Assembly: GCF_900100785.1 (NCBI RefSeq)
Contig: NZ_FNCP01000027.1
Span: 1-64,000 of the forward strand
Reading direction: 5' to 3'
Source of the DNA: Desulfosporosinus hippei DSM 8344
GTDB lineage: Bacteria; Bacillota; Desulfitobacteriia; Desulfitobacteriales; Desulfitobacteriaceae
DNA length: 64,000 bases
In this document: one piece after another, positions 44,643 to 52,923 of the stretch
Layout of the letters: every line of letters begins with the position of its first letter
How positions within the stretch are numbered: position 1 is the stretch's first letter
Position numbers and translations under genes: made by a program
Notes under the pieces: generated by a model
Seen by the model: the letters and a program-made list of their open reading frames with translations, nothing else
What the model was told of the DNA's origin: nothing
Database searches by the model: none

Positions 44643-44840
44643 GTGCACATCGGACATAACGCAGATGATCTGGATCATGAAAGTTTGGCTATGAGGCATC
44701 TAGGAGAGGGGATTCTCAAGGAGCGTGCCGGTTACCTTTATGAAGCTTTAAATGAGTATATGGTAGCCGGTGCCCTTGATCCAGACTCTGAATTTATTAT
44801 TGAAAAGCTTAGTGAACTGAAAAGAAAGATGGGCCTTTAA
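44643..44840 (+). CDS. Small TPR-like helical protein
   Basis: A 65-residue protein with GTG start and AAGGAGG seven bases upstream. GYLYEALNEYMVAGALDPDSEFIIEKLSEL resembles one and a half tetratricopeptide repeats, so it may be an adaptor between operon proteins. Only 11 bases separate it from the gene before. Function unknown. Confidence 0.6.
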   Translation: MHIGHNADDLDHESLAMRHLGEGILKERAGYLYEALNEYMVAGALDPDSEFIIEKLSELKRKMGL

Positions 44841-44881
44841 AGAAAATGGCTATACCATTTAGCAAAGGTGGGCAGAGGAGT

Positions 44882-45280
44882 ATGATTAATAAAGAATTAA
44901 TCGGCCGCGAAAGTGAAGCAATAGCTTTTAAAATTAGACTTGAAGATGTACGTAGGTTTGCTGAAGCCATAGGAGTGCGGTTCGATGACCGAGTTCCTGC
45001 TACGTTTGTAGGAACATTGGTTCAAGCAAACATACCGGGAGTACAATTGCCGACTCCCGGTATGATTCACGGTGAACAGAGAATAACATACTATCGACCA
45101 CTCAATGTGGGGGATAGCCTTACTTATAAGAAGAGCATCAAAGATGTTTACGAAGGTCGCGGAAAGTTCGGAAAGAACACCTTTCTCGTGCTTGAAACAA
45201 CGGGGTATGATTTGGCTGGGGAATTGGTATTTTCCAGTAGTTCTGTCCTAATCCAGCCATCTAAGGAGGAAGGGGAATGA
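44882..45280 (+). CDS. MaoC-type dehydratase, N-terminal-domain-like subunit
   Basis: A 132-residue hotdog-fold protein like the N-terminal (FAS1-type dehydratase) half of MaoC hydratases and the HadA/HadC subunits of mycobacteria. MINKELIGRESEAIAFKI at the start and the PTPGMIHGEQRITYYRPLNVGD segment are typical. The D-x-N-P-x-H catalytic motif is absent, as expected for the substrate-binding subunit. I chose the ATG at 44882 (AAAGGTGG ten bases upstream) over the ATG at 44846. Its ATGA overlap with the next gene suggests that the two make a heterodimer. Confidence 0.75.
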   Translation: MINKELIGRESEAIAFKIRLEDVRRFAEAIGVRFDDRVPATFVGTLVQANIPGVQLPTPGMIHGEQRITYYRPLNVGDSLTYKKSIKDVYEGRGKFGKNTFLVLETTGYDLAGELVFSSSSVLIQPSKEEGE

Positions 45281-45681
45281 AAAGTCTTCTAGATTATCAG
45301 GTTTCAGATCAACTTCCTGTCCGTGAATGGATCCCAAGCGATTTGCAAGTTCGCCAGTATGCCGAAGCTTCAGGGGATTTTAATCCTATTCATCTTGATG
45401 ACGATTATGCACGCCAAGCAGGCTTGGAGGGAACAATTGTACACGGAATGTTAACTATGGCCCAAATGGCGGCCATGGTAACAGATTGGATGGGTGAAGA
45501 AGGAATTATCAGTAAGTTCAATGTGCGTTTTGAACAAATAGTACGACCAGGAGATATAATAACATGTTCTGGTAATATAAAAGTCCGCTCTGAAAACACC
45601 TTGGTTTGTAATTTGGAGGCCTTTAACAACCAACAGAAACGAGTTATGTCAGGACTAGCACATGTTTCACTCAGGCGATGA
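45277..45681 (+). CDS. MaoC-type dehydratase, catalytic subunit
   Basis: A 134-residue hotdog-fold hydratase. GDFNPIHLDDDYARQAG (about 33-49) carries the Asp and His of (R)-specific enoyl-CoA hydratases, and GTIVHGMLTMAQM the following helix. Together with the preceding subunit it would interconvert (R)-3-hydroxyacyl-CoA and enoyl-CoA. That is the opposite stereochemistry to the crotonases in this window. It is the last gene of the operon and is followed by a strong terminator. Confidence 0.82.
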   Translation: MKSLLDYQVSDQLPVREWIPSDLQVRQYAEASGDFNPIHLDDDYARQAGLEGTIVHGMLTMAQMAAMVTDWMGEEGIISKFNVRFEQIVRPGDIITCSGNIKVRSENTLVCNLEAFNNQQKRVMSGLAHVSLRR

Positions 45682-45729
45682 ACGTTCATTCAAGATCCTT
45701 CTGTGCGGATTTGTATACTCTTTAAGAAA

Positions 45730-45790
45730 TTAATGCCCCAGAAACAAAAAAGACTTAGATTAGGTCTTTTTTGTGTTTCTGGGGCATTAA
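45730..45790. terminator. Strong terminator after the MaoC gene
   Basis: TTAATGCCCCAGAAAC pairs with GTTTCTGGGGCATTAA (45730-45745 and 45775-45790), and AAAAAAGAC pairs with GTCTTTTTT inside. It can function in either direction. Confidence 0.8.
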
Positions 45791-45861
45791 ATATAATGTA
45801 ATATTAAGAATATTTAAACTATTACTAGAGATTTTCCTTTACTTCAATTGGCTTACTCCTA

Positions 45862-45867
45862 TATAAT
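45862..45867 (+). promoter_or_regulatory. Possible sigma-A -10 of activator 2
   Basis: TATAAT, with TTTACT 18 bases upstream (45838-45843) as a weak -35, 33 bases before the activator gene. The leader just before the start (AAATGGGGGAT) is shared with activator 1. Confidence 0.4.
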
Positions 45868-45899
45868 AATTACAAAATAAGTTTAAATGGGGGATAATC

Positions 45900-47294
45900 A
45901 TGAGTGTCGGAGCCCATGCAGTCACAACCAGCGATTTTCCACGATGGGATAGAGAACTTTTGTTCCAAATATTGGATAGTATCCATGATGTTGTGCTCGT
46001 TATTGATTCCGATACAACGATTGTTTATGCAAATGAGGCTTATGCAAAAATTCTCGGGGTACCTGTGGCCAAAGTATTAGGACGGAGATTAGATAAAATT
46101 GAGCCAAAAGCAGCAGCTATAGAGATATTACATACAGGTAAGGCAACCAGTGGCAGAGACTACTTAGAATCTTTAGGTATCGATGTAGTAGGCAGTTCCT
46201 TCCCTTTATATAATGGAGAAGTAATTATTGGTTGTGTTTCAACATTCAAGAATATAACAGAAGTTGTTCAATTAAACCGTGAACTTCAACAAACAAAAGG
46301 TTTGGCCGATTATTTAAAAGAGCAGTTAGAACAATGGGAACACCTGCCCCTATCTTTTAAAGAATATGTAGGACAAAATAGAAATGTAAAAGAGACCTTA
46401 ATCTTGGCTGCTAAGGTTGCCCGCACGGATAGTACCGTATTAATCCGTGGTGAAAGTGGTGTTGGTAAGGAAGTATTAGCTAGAGCGGTACATAATAGCA
46501 GCCGTCGTAAAGATAAACCTCTGATTAAAGTAAATTGTGCTGCAATCCCTGAAGATCTCATCGAGAGTGAACTATTTGGCTATGAAGATGGAGCTTTTAC
46601 CGGGGCAAAAAAAGGAGGTAAACTTGGTAAATTTGAGCTGGCCCATGGCGGTACAATCTTTTTAGACGAAATTGGGGATATGAGCTATACAATGCAAGCG
46701 AAATTACTAAGAGTCTTGCAAGAGAAAGAGTTTGAAAGAGTCGGGGGAACTAAAACTATCAAGGTAGATATTCGGGTGATCGCGGCCACCAACCGAGATT
46801 TGGAAAGTATGATTAAACAAGGTACTTTTCGACGAGATCTATATTATCGCTTAAATATTGTTCCCCTTAATCTAAATCCTTTACGAGAACGCAAAGATGA
46901 CATCTTAGCTCTCGCTAAAACATTTTTGGATCAGTTTGCCCGTGAGGTTGGGCATGAATTAACTCTCTCTCCCCAGGTTGTTGGTTTTTTCCAAGAGTAT
47001 GACTGGCCGGGCAACATTCGAGAGTTGCAGAATGTTTTAGAGCACGCAAGTATAGTGTGCAGTGGCCTGACAATAGAGATGTATCATCTGCCAGGTCAAA
47101 TATTACCAACGCATGAGGAGCAATTAAAACAGAAGAAACCTTCTTCGGTTAAAGAAATTGTTGCTTCCGTTGAAAAAGAACTAATCCTCTCAGCCTTAGT
47201 AACTCATAAAAACAACCGTACGAAGGCAATGAAGGCTCTGGGCTATTCAAGGAGAGTATTTTACGATAAGTTACACAGATATGGTATAGACTAA
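45900..47294 (+). CDS. Sigma-54-dependent activator (PAS-AAA+-Fis), 2
   Basis: A 464-residue enhancer-binding protein, paralog of the one at 24256 along the full length. PAS domain about 20-120, linker coiled coil about 123-148, Walker A GESGVGKE (184-191), GAFTGA (231-236), Walker [11 protein letters not shown] (251-260) and a Fis-type HTH (about 440-462: [18 protein letters not shown]). The DNA-binding helix region differs from activator 1 in only a few positions, so both may bind the same enhancer sequence. The PAS domains differ more, which would allow different inducers. It lies directly before the second cluster. Confidence 0.93.
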   Translation: MSVGAHAVTTSDFPRWDRELLFQILDSIHDVVLVIDSDTTIVYANEAYAKILGVPVAKVLGRRLDKIEPKAAAIEILHTGKATSGRDYLESLGIDVVGSSFPLYNGEVIIGCVSTFKNITEVVQLNRELQQTKGLADYLKEQLEQWEHLPLSFKEYVGQNRNVKETLILAAKVARTDSTVLIRGESGVGKEVLARAVHNSSRRKDKPLIKVNCAAIPEDLIESELFGYEDGAFTGAKKGGKLGKFELAHGGTIFLDEIGDMSYTMQAKLLRVLQEKEFERVGGTKTIKVDIRVIAATNRDLESMIKQGTFRRDLYYRLNIVPLNLNPLRERKDDILALAKTFLDQFAREVGHELTLSPQVVGFFQEYDWPGNIRELQNVLEHASIVCSGLTIEMYHLPGQILPTHEEQLKQKKPSSVKEIVASVEKELILSALVTHKNNRTKAMKALGYSRRVFYDKLHRYGID

Positions 47295-47301
47295 CAATGA
47301 T

Positions 47302-47360
47302 TTGTGCGTTTTGCGCACGGTTTTAAAATCGAGAATTAAGCTTTGTACCAATTTCCATAC
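47302..47360 (+). promoter_or_regulatory. Enhancer pair upstream of crotonase 2
   Basis: Sites TTGTGCGTTTTGCGCAC (47302-47318) and TTGTACCAATTTCCATAC (47343-47360, one base longer), cores 41 bp apart. They begin eight bases after the activator stop codon and precede its terminator, the same layout as at 25667. The left site differs most from the others. Confidence 0.55.
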
Positions 47361-47367
47361 AGATTGT

Positions 47368-47410
47368 AAACCTCCAGTCAGGCAAATTTGCTTGACTGGA
47401 GGTTTATTTT
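47368..47410 (+). terminator. Terminator of activator 2
   Basis: AAACCTCCAGTCA (47368-47380) pairs perfectly with TGACTGGAGGTTT (47393-47405), followed by ATTTT. Confidence 0.88.
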
Positions 47411-47586
47411 ACACTTGGCAGAAATAACTTGATAGTGCTGGTTTTTTTATGGGTAACTTTTCCCTGTTATAAGTAACGAGGAACCCGACTAGTGCTGGTT
47501 TTACTACTAGGTAAGGATTCTAGCGCTAATGTCTCTATTATTCAAATTTGACCAATTTAGGAGTTTGTTAAAATAAGTTTCTAATC

Positions 47587-47602
47587 AGGCATGATTTTTG
47601 CT
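47587..47602 (+). promoter_or_regulatory. Sigma-54 promoter of the second cluster
   Basis: AGGCATGATTTTTGCT: GG at 47588-47589 and GC at 47600-47601, ten bases apart; the first base differs from consensus. Confidence 0.7.
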
Positions 47603-47668
47603 AGTCTTGAATGCTGAGTCAGTATTCAGAAAATTTAAAGAAGTCTATTCTTGTAGGGAGGTAATGAA

Positions 47669-48448
47669 ATGGCTTATGAAACAATCCTTGTAGAAATAGA
47701 GGACGGGATTGCAATGCTTACGCTTAATCGTCCTGCGGTACTTAATGCTCTTAATGATCAAGTTTTCAGCGAACTGGCAGAAGCCGCTGCGAAGATTGGG
47801 AATGACCCCTCGGTAAGGGTAATGATTATTACCGGTGGTGAGAAGGTGTTTGCAGCCGGTGCGGATATTGGGCAGATGGCTTCTGCTACCGCAGTTGAAG
47901 TGACAATTAGTGACAGACCTTCCCATCGAGCCCTCCAGATCATTGAAAATATGCCTCAGCCTGTCATTGCTGCCATTGCAGGATATGCTTTGGGAGGCGG
48001 GTGTGAACTGACCCTGGTAGCGGATGTGCGCATAGCAGCGGACAACGCCCAGTTTGGCTTGCCGGAAATAAAGCTGGGCATTCTGCCGGGAGCAGGAGGA
48101 ACCCAGCGTTTACCTCGTTTAATTGGTGCTGGTAGAGCAAAAGAACTTATATTCAGCGGGGATTTTATCAAAGCTGAAGAGGCCTTACGCATAGGTCTAG
48201 TCAATAAAGTCGTGCCTGCTGATCTGTTATTCTCTGAAGCTAAGAAAATGGCCAAGCGATTTGCTGATCGAGGGGCTGTGGCTTTACGTATGGCTAAATC
48301 CTCCGTGAATGAGGGGCTTAGAATGGATCTTGAAGCAGGGCTGCAGTATGAACATAAGTGTTTCAGCCTTCTTTTTGCAACTGAGGATCAAAAAGAAGGG
48401 ATGAAAGCTTTTTTGGAAAAGAGACCGGCAAAATTTCTGGGCCGTTAG
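47669..48448 (+). CDS. crt: Enoyl-CoA hydratase (crotonase) 2
   Basis: A 259-residue crotonase of the same length as the one at 25882 and highly similar to it. It has FAAGADI, GGGCELT (E113) and LPEIKLG (E133), so both catalytic glutamates are kept. Differences cluster at residues 35-50 and 72-90, around the helix that covers the acyl pocket. GGGAGG precedes the ATG. It is the first gene of the seven-gene second cluster. Confidence 0.95.
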   Translation: MAYETILVEIEDGIAMLTLNRPAVLNALNDQVFSELAEAAAKIGNDPSVRVMIITGGEKVFAAGADIGQMASATAVEVTISDRPSHRALQIIENMPQPVIAAIAGYALGGGCELTLVADVRIAADNAQFGLPEIKLGILPGAGGTQRLPRLIGAGRAKELIFSGDFIKAEEALRIGLVNKVVPADLLFSEAKKMAKRFADRGAVALRMAKSSVNEGLRMDLEAGLQYEHKCFSLLFATEDQKEGMKAFLEKRPAKFLGR

Positions 48449-48536
48449 GAATCTATGAAGGAATACTTAATGGGTTAGATTGTTTAGAAAATCCTGTCGA
48501 TTTTAAAACTAACCATGAATTGAAAGGGGTTTGAAT

Positions 48537-50015
48537 ATGAGGACTAGAGCTCAGTATATTGAGAGATTAGGAAAGATGAACAACAACCTCTATTGCAATG
48601 GACAGAAAATGGATAGGCTTGATGAGCGTCAAGAAGGAACGATTAATGTTATGGGCTTAACCTTTGATGCAGCTTGGGATCCGGCTAGTAAGGAACTATG
48701 TACTGTGACATCTCATCTTACCGGAGAAATTATTAATCGGTTTAACCATATTCATCAGAGCGTAGAGGATCTGCACAAAAAGCAAGATATGACTAGATTT
48801 ATGTGTAATAAGGTGGGGCAGTGTATTCAAAGGTGTATGGGAATAGATGCTGCAAATGCCATTAATGCAGTTTCATACGAAGCACAAAAGTCACCAAAAG
48901 CTAAAACTGCTTATCACGATAACTGGCTTAAATGGCTGGAAAGGTTTCAGAGGGAGGATCTAGTCGCAAGCTGCGCCCAGACAGACGTTAAAGGTGCACG
49001 TCTTAAACGACCGGCAGAACAGGATGATCCTGACATGTATGTGCACGTGGTGGAAGAAAGGAGCGACGGCATCATAGTTCGTGGTTCTAAAGTTCACATC
49101 TCTGAAGCCTCCATCTCTGATGAAATCCTGGTTGTTCCTAATCGGGCTCTCAAAAAGGGTGAAGAAGCTTATGCCTTGGCTTTTGCTGTACCATCTGACT
49201 ACGAAGGAATAAAGCAGGTTGTTCATATACACAATCCTCGTAAGCGTGACCATTATGAGAGGGGAATTGAGTATGGCTATACCGATTCTTATATCATCTT
49301 TGAGGATTGTTTCATTCCTTGGGAAAGAGTTTTCCTATGTGGGGAAGTTCAGCACGGAGGTATTGCTGCTCTTTTGTTTGCCTTGTTCCATAGGCATTCC
49401 TACTCCGGATGTAAGCCGGCCATGCTCGATTATGTCATCGGTCTGAGCGGTCTGGCAGCAGAAATTAATGGTATTGAGAATACGCCCCATGTGCGTGAGA
49501 TGTTATCGAAACTAATCATGACAGGTGAACTGGGTTATGCAGCAGGTTATACTGCTTCTGATTTAGGTAAGCCTGAAGTCTATATTCCAGGTGTTGGAGT
49601 TATGAAGTATGGGCCCGGCGGCTATATTCCCAATTCAATCTATGCCAACGTAGGCAGGTGTCTAACCGGAGAGGCAGTTTTCCATGAGCAAGAAATTCTC
49701 TGCAATATTGCTGGTGGTATGCCGGCAACCTTCCCTTATGAAAAAGACCTTGCAAATCCAGAAACTAAACAATTGTTGGAAAAATACCTGAACAGAAATC
49801 CAAAAATCCCCATTGAGGATCAAATCAAGTATTGGCTGAATTTTGTTGACTTTGGACTTTCCAGTTTTTCTGGGCCTACTCAATATGGTGCTTATCATGG
49901 CGGTGGATCGCCAATTATGGAGCAGATTGCCATTACATCCCAATATGATCTTGAATCAAAAAAGGATATTGTGCGGGCAATTGCAGGTATGTCAGCAAGG
50001 CCTACAAAAAAATAA
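48537..50015 (+). CDS. HpaB/AbfD-family Fe-S flavoprotein, paralog B
   Basis: A 492-residue member of the same family as AbfD. The cluster ligands C96, C100 (GQCIQRC), H285 and C292 (FHRHSYSGC) are kept. The AbfD Thr190 region reads VHISEAS instead of AHQTGS, E257 is Asp (YGYTDS) and the E455 region reads QYGAYHGGGSP, without the Glu. It has an extra segment of about 17 residues near 343-360 (EVYIPGVGVMKYGPGG) that neither AbfD nor paralog A has. I chose the ATG at 48537 with AAAGGGG upstream. Probably a dehydratase or isomerase of another CoA ester. Confidence 0.8.
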   Translation: MRTRAQYIERLGKMNNNLYCNGQKMDRLDERQEGTINVMGLTFDAAWDPASKELCTVTSHLTGEIINRFNHIHQSVEDLHKKQDMTRFMCNKVGQCIQRCMGIDAANAINAVSYEAQKSPKAKTAYHDNWLKWLERFQREDLVASCAQTDVKGARLKRPAEQDDPDMYVHVVEERSDGIIVRGSKVHISEASISDEILVVPNRALKKGEEAYALAFAVPSDYEGIKQVVHIHNPRKRDHYERGIEYGYTDSYIIFEDCFIPWERVFLCGEVQHGGIAALLFALFHRHSYSGCKPAMLDYVIGLSGLAAEINGIENTPHVREMLSKLIMTGELGYAAGYTASDLGKPEVYIPGVGVMKYGPGGYIPNSIYANVGRCLTGEAVFHEQEILCNIAGGMPATFPYEKDLANPETKQLLEKYLNRNPKIPIEDQIKYWLNFVDFGLSSFSGPTQYGAYHGGGSPIMEQIAITSQYDLESKKDIVRAIAGMSARPTKK

Positions 50016-50103
50016 CCGTAAGAAGATGTATTCTTATACGAAAGATTTCAGAATTTTATCAAGAAATGTAGTAATTAATGGCTAAACAGAGAGGATGGTT
50101 GCC

Positions 50104-51918
50104 ATGGCTAGTAATTTCCTTTTTAGCAATCGGGATCATAAATTTATCATCAAAGAGTGGCTGGATGGAGGGAAAATTCTAGGCTTAAAACGCTTTCAGG
50201 ACTATCTGAGTATTGAGGATGTCGATGGAATTCTCGATCAGTCTTTAAAAGTGTGCAAAGAGGTTGTCGCTCCTACAAACGATGATGGGGACACAATAGG
50301 AGCAATTTTCAAGGATGGAAAAGTATCTGTTCCGCCATCCTTTCATAAGGCCTACAAATATATCCAAGAAAACGGGTGGGGGGCCAGCAATAGTGACGTA
50401 GAAGGAGAGGGTGCACTTCCGGAGATCCTTAACCAAGCTGTACGGGAGTTTATTATTGCTTCTAACCCGTCAATGTCCCCCTATATCGGCTTGAGTGGTG
50501 GTATTGGTTCGGTGATTAAAGCCTTTGGATCACCGGAACAGATTGCCCTTTATACGCCAAAAATGTTCCAGGGGATTTGGGAAGGAACTATGTGTTTAAC
50601 TGAACCCGGTGGGGGTTCTGATGTTGGAGATATGACCTCAAAAGCTTATGCGACAGAGAATCCCCTAATTTATAAGATGAAAGGCACAAAGTGTTTTATT
50701 ACCGGCGGAGATCACGATCTGACTGAAAACATCATTCATTTAGTATTAGCTCGGGTCGATGGAGCGGCACCTGGCACAAAAGGTTTGTCCTTATTCATTG
50801 TACCCAAGATCTGGGTTAATGAAGACGGAAGTTTGGGAGAGTCCAACGACGTTTCTACAGTTGGAATTGAACACAAAATGGGTCTTAAGGGATCTTCGAC
50901 GGCAGTGCTTAGTTTTGGAGAAGAAGGTCAATGTCGGGGTGTGTTATTAGGAAGCGCACCTGATGAGAGAGGTTTTGGACAGGGCATGGCCCAGATGTTT
51001 AAGATGATCAATGGATCACGGTTAGATACAGGACACAGCGCCCTGGCAGTGGCAACTGTAGCCTACAATAATTCCGTACATTATGCTAAAGAACGTGTTC
51101 AGGGTCGACCCATTCACAATCCCAAAGGGGATAGAGTTCCGATCATTCAACATGAAGATATCCGTCGTATGTTGCTGACTCAAAAGGCAACCTTGGAAGC
51201 AATGAGAGCGATGATTTTTCAAGGCTACTTCTTTCAGGATTTAATTGAATTTGGGGATGATCCTGCTGATGTAGCTAAGGCAAAACGTTTCATTGAAGTT
51301 ATAACACCTCTTGTTAAAGCCTACTGCTCTGACCAAGGTTGGTTGATGATTACCGAAGCCATTCAGGTTTTAGGAGGGTACGGCTTCACAGAGGAGTATC
51401 CGGTGGCTCGTCAAGCAAGGGACGTCAAGATCTATTCAATCTGGGAAGGAACCAATTTCATTCAATCCATGGACTTAGTGGCACGCAAATGGAATTTGGA
51501 TAAAGGAACCATCTTCAAAGAATGGATTATGGAAATAGCTGAGTTTGTGCAGGTGAACCAGAATCATGAAACCTTTGCCCGGGAGTTCCAGGTGCTGGGC
51601 AAAGCATTGTTGGCATATCAAGACTTGTTAGGTACAGTGTTAGGCTACTTCAAAGAAAATATCAGACTTGTTCCTTTGTACAGTACAAGAATTCTTAGGA
51701 TTACTGCGGAACTGTATAGCGGTTATTTACTCATACAACAGGCAATTGTGGCGCAGACAAAACTAAACCAAGGCAATGAGGATAAAGACTTCTACCAAGG
51801 GAAAGTACAGAGTGCCAGATTTTATATCCTAAATATTTTGCCTGATGTCATGGCGACTGTGAAGATTATTAAGGAAGCAGATACTTCGGCTATTGATATT
51901 CCGGAAGGGGCATTTTAA
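50104..51918 (+). CDS. Acyl-CoA dehydrogenase, long type, copy 2
   Basis: A 604-residue paralog of the enzyme at 14427. CLTEPGGGSDVGDM, TGGDHDLTENIIHLVLARVDG and IWEGTNFIQSMDL with the catalytic glutamate are all kept. The middle of the protein is nearly the same, and differences gather in the C-terminal 150 residues. I chose the ATG at 50104 (AGAGAGGATGG upstream) over the ATG at 50095, which is adjacent to the ribosome-binding site. In the first cluster the corresponding gene is in a separate operon; here it is in line with crotonase, AbfD-like, hbd, DUF362 and fadNA. Confidence 0.92.
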   Translation: MASNFLFSNRDHKFIIKEWLDGGKILGLKRFQDYLSIEDVDGILDQSLKVCKEVVAPTNDDGDTIGAIFKDGKVSVPPSFHKAYKYIQENGWGASNSDVEGEGALPEILNQAVREFIIASNPSMSPYIGLSGGIGSVIKAFGSPEQIALYTPKMFQGIWEGTMCLTEPGGGSDVGDMTSKAYATENPLIYKMKGTKCFITGGDHDLTENIIHLVLARVDGAAPGTKGLSLFIVPKIWVNEDGSLGESNDVSTVGIEHKMGLKGSSTAVLSFGEEGQCRGVLLGSAPDERGFGQGMAQMFKMINGSRLDTGHSALAVATVAYNNSVHYAKERVQGRPIHNPKGDRVPIIQHEDIRRMLLTQKATLEAMRAMIFQGYFFQDLIEFGDDPADVAKAKRFIEVITPLVKAYCSDQGWLMITEAIQVLGGYGFTEEYPVARQARDVKIYSIWEGTNFIQSMDLVARKWNLDKGTIFKEWIMEIAEFVQVNQNHETFAREFQVLGKALLAYQDLLGTVLGYFKENIRLVPLYSTRILRITAELYSGYLLIQQAIVAQTKLNQGNEDKDFYQGKVQSARFYILNILPDVMATVKIIKEADTSAIDIPEGAF

Positions 51919-52009
51919 CTGTTCGGGGTTTTTCGGTTCTAGTCCTCAGGCAACATGTGAGAAGACAGTGTCTTCGGGTGACAGTCAAGTTTTCTTTAGG
52001 AGGGTAACA

Positions 52010-52876
52010 ATGAGAATAGAGAATGTTAAGAAAATATGTGTCATTGGCGCAGGAAATATGGGGCATCAAATAGCTTTGAGTGCAGCATTAGCTGGCTTTA
52101 AGGTCATCTGTACGGATATTAGCCTCCAAATGCTTGAAAAAGCCGAAGAATTTGCCCGCACCTATTTGCCGGAGCGAGTTAGCAAAGGCAAATTAACTCA
52201 ACAAACGGCAGACCAAGGATTGTCCAATATTTCCTTTACCCAAAGCCTTGAAGAGGCAGCGGGAGATGCAGATTTTGTCATTGAGGCTGCTGTGGAAATG
52301 ATTAATGTAAAGCGCAAGCTCTTTGCAGACTTAGACAGGATTACACCTCCTCAAGCTATTTTGGCAACCAATAGTTCTTTTATTGTTAGTTCTAAGATAG
52401 CAGATGCCACGAAACGGCCAGATAAAGTATGCAATATGCATTTTTTCAATCCTGCCCTTGTCATGAAGCTTGTTGAGGTAGTGCAAGGCCCACATACTTC
52501 TACGGAAACTGCGCAGGTAACAATGGATTTATGCGAAAAGATGGGCAAGAATGGTGTTTTACTCAAGAAGGAGATCTACGGATTTTTAGTTAATCGAATC
52601 CTTGCAGCACTTCACCATGAGGCTCAGTTTCTGGCTGATATGGGGATTGCCACACCTGAGGAGATTGATGTGGCAGTAACCAATGCCTTAGGTCATCCCA
52701 TGGGCCCTTTCCGTTTGCTGGATTTCACGGGCATAGACCTAGCTTATTATATCGGTATGGAAAGGTATCAAGAGACTCAAGATCCTAAAGATAAGCCTTC
52801 GCCGTTAATTGTAGAGAAGTTTGCTAAGGGAGAATGGGGTAGGAAGACGAAAAAAGGTTTTTACGCTTATGAGTGA
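52010..52876 (+). CDS. hbd: 3-hydroxybutyryl-CoA dehydrogenase, copy 3
   Basis: A 288-residue NAD(P)-dependent dehydrogenase with GAGNMGHQ, NMHFFNPALVMKLVEV and NALGHPMGPFRLLDFTG. It is closer to copy 1 (17880) than to copy 2 in the C-terminal domain (IDLAYYIGMERY). I chose the ATG at 52010 with AGGAGGG upstream; the longer frame reaching back to 51893 overlaps the preceding gene and does not match the family. Its stop lies four bases past the first possible start of the next frame. Confidence 0.93.
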   Translation: MRIENVKKICVIGAGNMGHQIALSAALAGFKVICTDISLQMLEKAEEFARTYLPERVSKGKLTQQTADQGLSNISFTQSLEEAAGDADFVIEAAVEMINVKRKLFADLDRITPPQAILATNSSFIVSSKIADATKRPDKVCNMHFFNPALVMKLVEVVQGPHTSTETAQVTMDLCEKMGKNGVLLKKEIYGFLVNRILAALHHEAQFLADMGIATPEEIDVAVTNALGHPMGPFRLLDFTGIDLAYYIGMERYQETQDPKDKPSPLIVEKFAKGEWGRKTKKGFYAYE

Positions 52877-52923
52877 ACTCCGCCATCTCACCAATCAATC
52901 TTTCAAAGGAGAAGGTAGTTTCA

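Larger units (their letters stand above)
47295..47668. other. Intergenic region before crotonase 2
   Basis: 374 bases that hold the enhancer pair (47302-47360), the terminator of activator 2 (47368-47410) and a sigma-54 promoter (47587-47602). Nothing else was recognised. Confidence 0.65.
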
